The position numbers and the translations under genes are program-made. The notes under the pieces are model-generated. The model was not told where the DNA came from. It saw only the letters and a program-made list of their open reading frames with translations, and did no database searches. From Cymodocea nodosa (lineage: Eukaryota > Streptophyta > Magnoliopsida > Alismatales > Cymodoceaceae): a DNA stretch of 64,000 nt. Location of the stretch: the NCBI GenBank assembly GCA_036874045.1, contig CM072335.1, positions 10,684,001-10,748,000 on the forward strand, in the 5' to 3' direction. Below are positions 62,394 to 64,000 of this stretch, one piece after another. Position 1 is the stretch's first letter; each line of letters opens with the position of its first letter.

Positions 62394-62448
62394 GCGGGCA
62401 ACCATACCAACACAAAATCACTGGATTTCATCAGAACTCCAAAGTTAA
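62394..62448 (+). pseudogene. 5S rRNA-like fragment, 3' half deleted
   Basis: Ends at TCCAAAGTTAAG and passes directly to the spacer word AGACGACCCTATT; the A-box remainder and C-box are lost. Confidence 0.7.
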
Positions 62449-63719
62449 GAGACGACCCTATTATTGATAATGGTTTCCAAAATTAATGTCATATATTGAA
62501 TGACATCTTGATCAAAATGTTCCATTATAACGATGGTTGATATCGAAAGAGTTGTATTCTATTACTAAAATTTTGTAACATCTTAACTTACAACAATTAG
62601 AGTACCATGAAATGAGAAACGTTTAATCGTTGCAAATGAGTTGAAATAATTGGATCTTCATTTACAAACTTTAAATAATCTAATTCAACAACTTTCTAGT
62701 GTGAATTATCATAGTTTTATATCTTTCTATAATGATAAATTAAGTATTGTGTGTGCGACCGCACCAACACAAAAGCAGTGGATCTCATCAAACGTCCAAA
62801 GTTAAATGTTTTTGGGCGAGACTAGTACTAAGATGGGTGGCCTCTTGGGAAGTCCTTGTGTTGCACTCGTTTTTGCATCATGGTAGGATGGTCTTTTTGT
62901 AAATCAAACACTCATTAAGAGACGACCCTATTATTGATAATGGTTTGCAAAATTAACATCAAATATTGAATGACATCATGATCAAAATGTGGCATTATAA
63001 CGTTGGTTGATATCGAAAGGGTTGTATTCTCTTAATAAAATTTTGTAACTTCTTAACTTCCAACAATTAGGGTACCATGAAATGAGAAACGTTTAATATC
63101 CGTTGTGTCGTGATGTTTTTTTGAAAGAGTTGTAATTTTTGAAAATGGGTTGAAATAATTGGATATTCATTGACAAACTTTAAATAATCTAATTCAACAA
63201 GTTTTAGTGTCAATTATCATAGTTTTCGATCCTTCTGTAATGACAAATTTAGAAATGTGTGAGCGACCATACCAACAAAAAAGCACTGGATCTCATCAGA
63301 AATCCATAGTTAAATGTGTTTTGGCGAGAGTATTACTAAGACGGGTGACCTCATGGGAAATCTTTGTGTTGCACACTTTTTTGCATCATGGTAGGATGGT
63401 CTTTTTGTAAATCAAACTCTCACTAAGAGACGATCCTCTTATTGATAATGGTTTCCAAAACGGTGGTTGATATCGAAAGTGTTGTATTCCCTTACTAAAA
63501 TTTTGTAACATCTTAACTTACAACAATTACAGTACCACGAAATGAGAAACGTTTAATATCCATTGTGTCATGATGTTTTTTTAAGAGAATTGTAATCATT
63601 GCAAATGAGTTGAAATAATTGGATCTTCATTTACAAACTTTGAATAATCTAATTCAACTACTTTCTAGTGTGAATTATCATAGTTTTATATCTTTTTGTA
63701 ATGATAAATTTAGAAATGT

Positions 63720-63838
63720 GTGTGCGACCATATCAACACAAAAGCACTGGATCTCATCAGAACTTCAAAGTTAAATGTGTTTGGGCGAGAGTAGTACTAA
63801 GATGGGTGACCTCTTTGGAAGTCCTTGTGTTGCATTCC
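63720..63838 (+). pseudogene. 5S rRNA-like pseudogene, last unit in window
   Basis: Full-length array-type copy, GTGTGCGACCATATC to TTGCATTCC, followed by a T-run; its spacer runs off the window end. Confidence 0.75.
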
Positions 63839-64000
63839 TTTTTGCATCATGGTAGGATGGTCTTTTTGTAAATCAAATACTCAGTAAGAGACGACCCTAT
63901 TATTGATAATTGTTTCCAAAATTAATGTCATATATTGAATGACATCATGATCAAAATGTTCCACTATAACGGTGGTTGATATCGAAAGGGTTGTATTCTA

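Larger units (their letters stand above)
50883..64000 (+). repeat. 5S rDNA-derived satellite, block 3 (28 copies, distinct subfamily)
   Basis: Same orientation and period as blocks 1 and 2. 5S-like starts: 50884 (5' truncated), 51372, 51881, 52387, 52896, 53402 (truncated), 53864, 54373, 54774 (truncated), 55189, 55697, 55880 (truncated), 56295, 56801, 57310, 57829, 58328, 58837, 59342, 59850, 60358, 60867, 61376, 61885, 62394 (truncated), 62751, 63259, 63720. Most copies begin GTGTGCGACC, not GGGTGCGATC, and spacers read CAATTAGAGTACC and TTCAACAAGTTTC where blocks 1 and 2 have CAATCAGAGTACC and TTCAACTAGTTTC. The array continues past the window end. No gene seen. Confidence 0.93.

Noticed and set aside
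7610..63838. Functional 5S rRNA genes
   Set aside because: The copies share many changes from the plant 5S consensus, including in the A-box, lack the upstream -28, -12 and -1 elements, and several are truncated. Called pseudogenes unless the species' own 5S proves identical.

Overview
The window is a repeat-dense, AT-rich stretch of plant nuclear heterochromatin. I found no ordinary host protein-coding gene. Three kinds of sequence fill it: a long head-to-tail tandem array whose ~509-bp unit contains a decayed 5S rRNA gene; several rearranged copies of one Ty1/copia LTR retrotransposon family with an extra env-like 3' ORF (SIRE/Maximus-like layout); and one PIF/Harbinger DNA transposon inserted cleanly into the array. 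A flowering plant is certain from the element types. The 5S-like part begins GGGTGCGATC, which by recall resembles legume 5S, but I do not assign a species.

Layout. 1-7445: copia copy 1 (+ strand): 3' part of gag, protease, integrase, a truncated reverse transcriptase, a long spacer, the env-like ORF, polypurine tract and the first ~270 bp of the 3' LTR, which runs directly into satellite. 7438-23289: satellite block 1 (31 5S-like copies). 23290-29074: PIF/Harbinger element with a TAA target duplication, a three-exon HARBI1-type transposase carrying one internal stop, and a two-exon Myb/SANT-like ORF1, both on the - strand. 29075-35612: satellite block 2 (13 copies). 35613-46622: copia copy 2 (- strand) with two ~1.58-kb LTRs, primer binding site, gag, protease, RT tail, RNase H remnant, env-like ORF and polypurine tract, but lacking integrase and the RT core. 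46623-50882: a chimeric + strand copia fragment in the order integrase/RT, gag/protease, RT tail, LTR piece. 50883-64000: satellite block 3 (28 copies, a distinct subfamily).

How it fits together. All three satellite blocks have the same orientation, so they look like one 5S-derived array broken up by insertions. Relative to the plant 5S sequence as I recall it, nearly all copies share the same GC-to-AT changes, so the array seems to have amplified from an already altered gene. The C-box and the T-run after the gene survive, while the A-box and the upstream promoter positions do not. I treat the copies as pseudogenes.

The most notable retroelement observation is that two copia copies share one identical internal deletion junction, and the segment missing from them (end of protease to RT core) lies in the same locus as a separate block with nearly the same end points. 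Microhomologies of 3 to 12 bp mark several joins. Nonsense mutations in the copia ORFs are mostly Gln/Trp/Arg to stop, as expected from decay of methylated cytosines. All comparisons were made by eye; percent identities and copy phylogenies were not computed.
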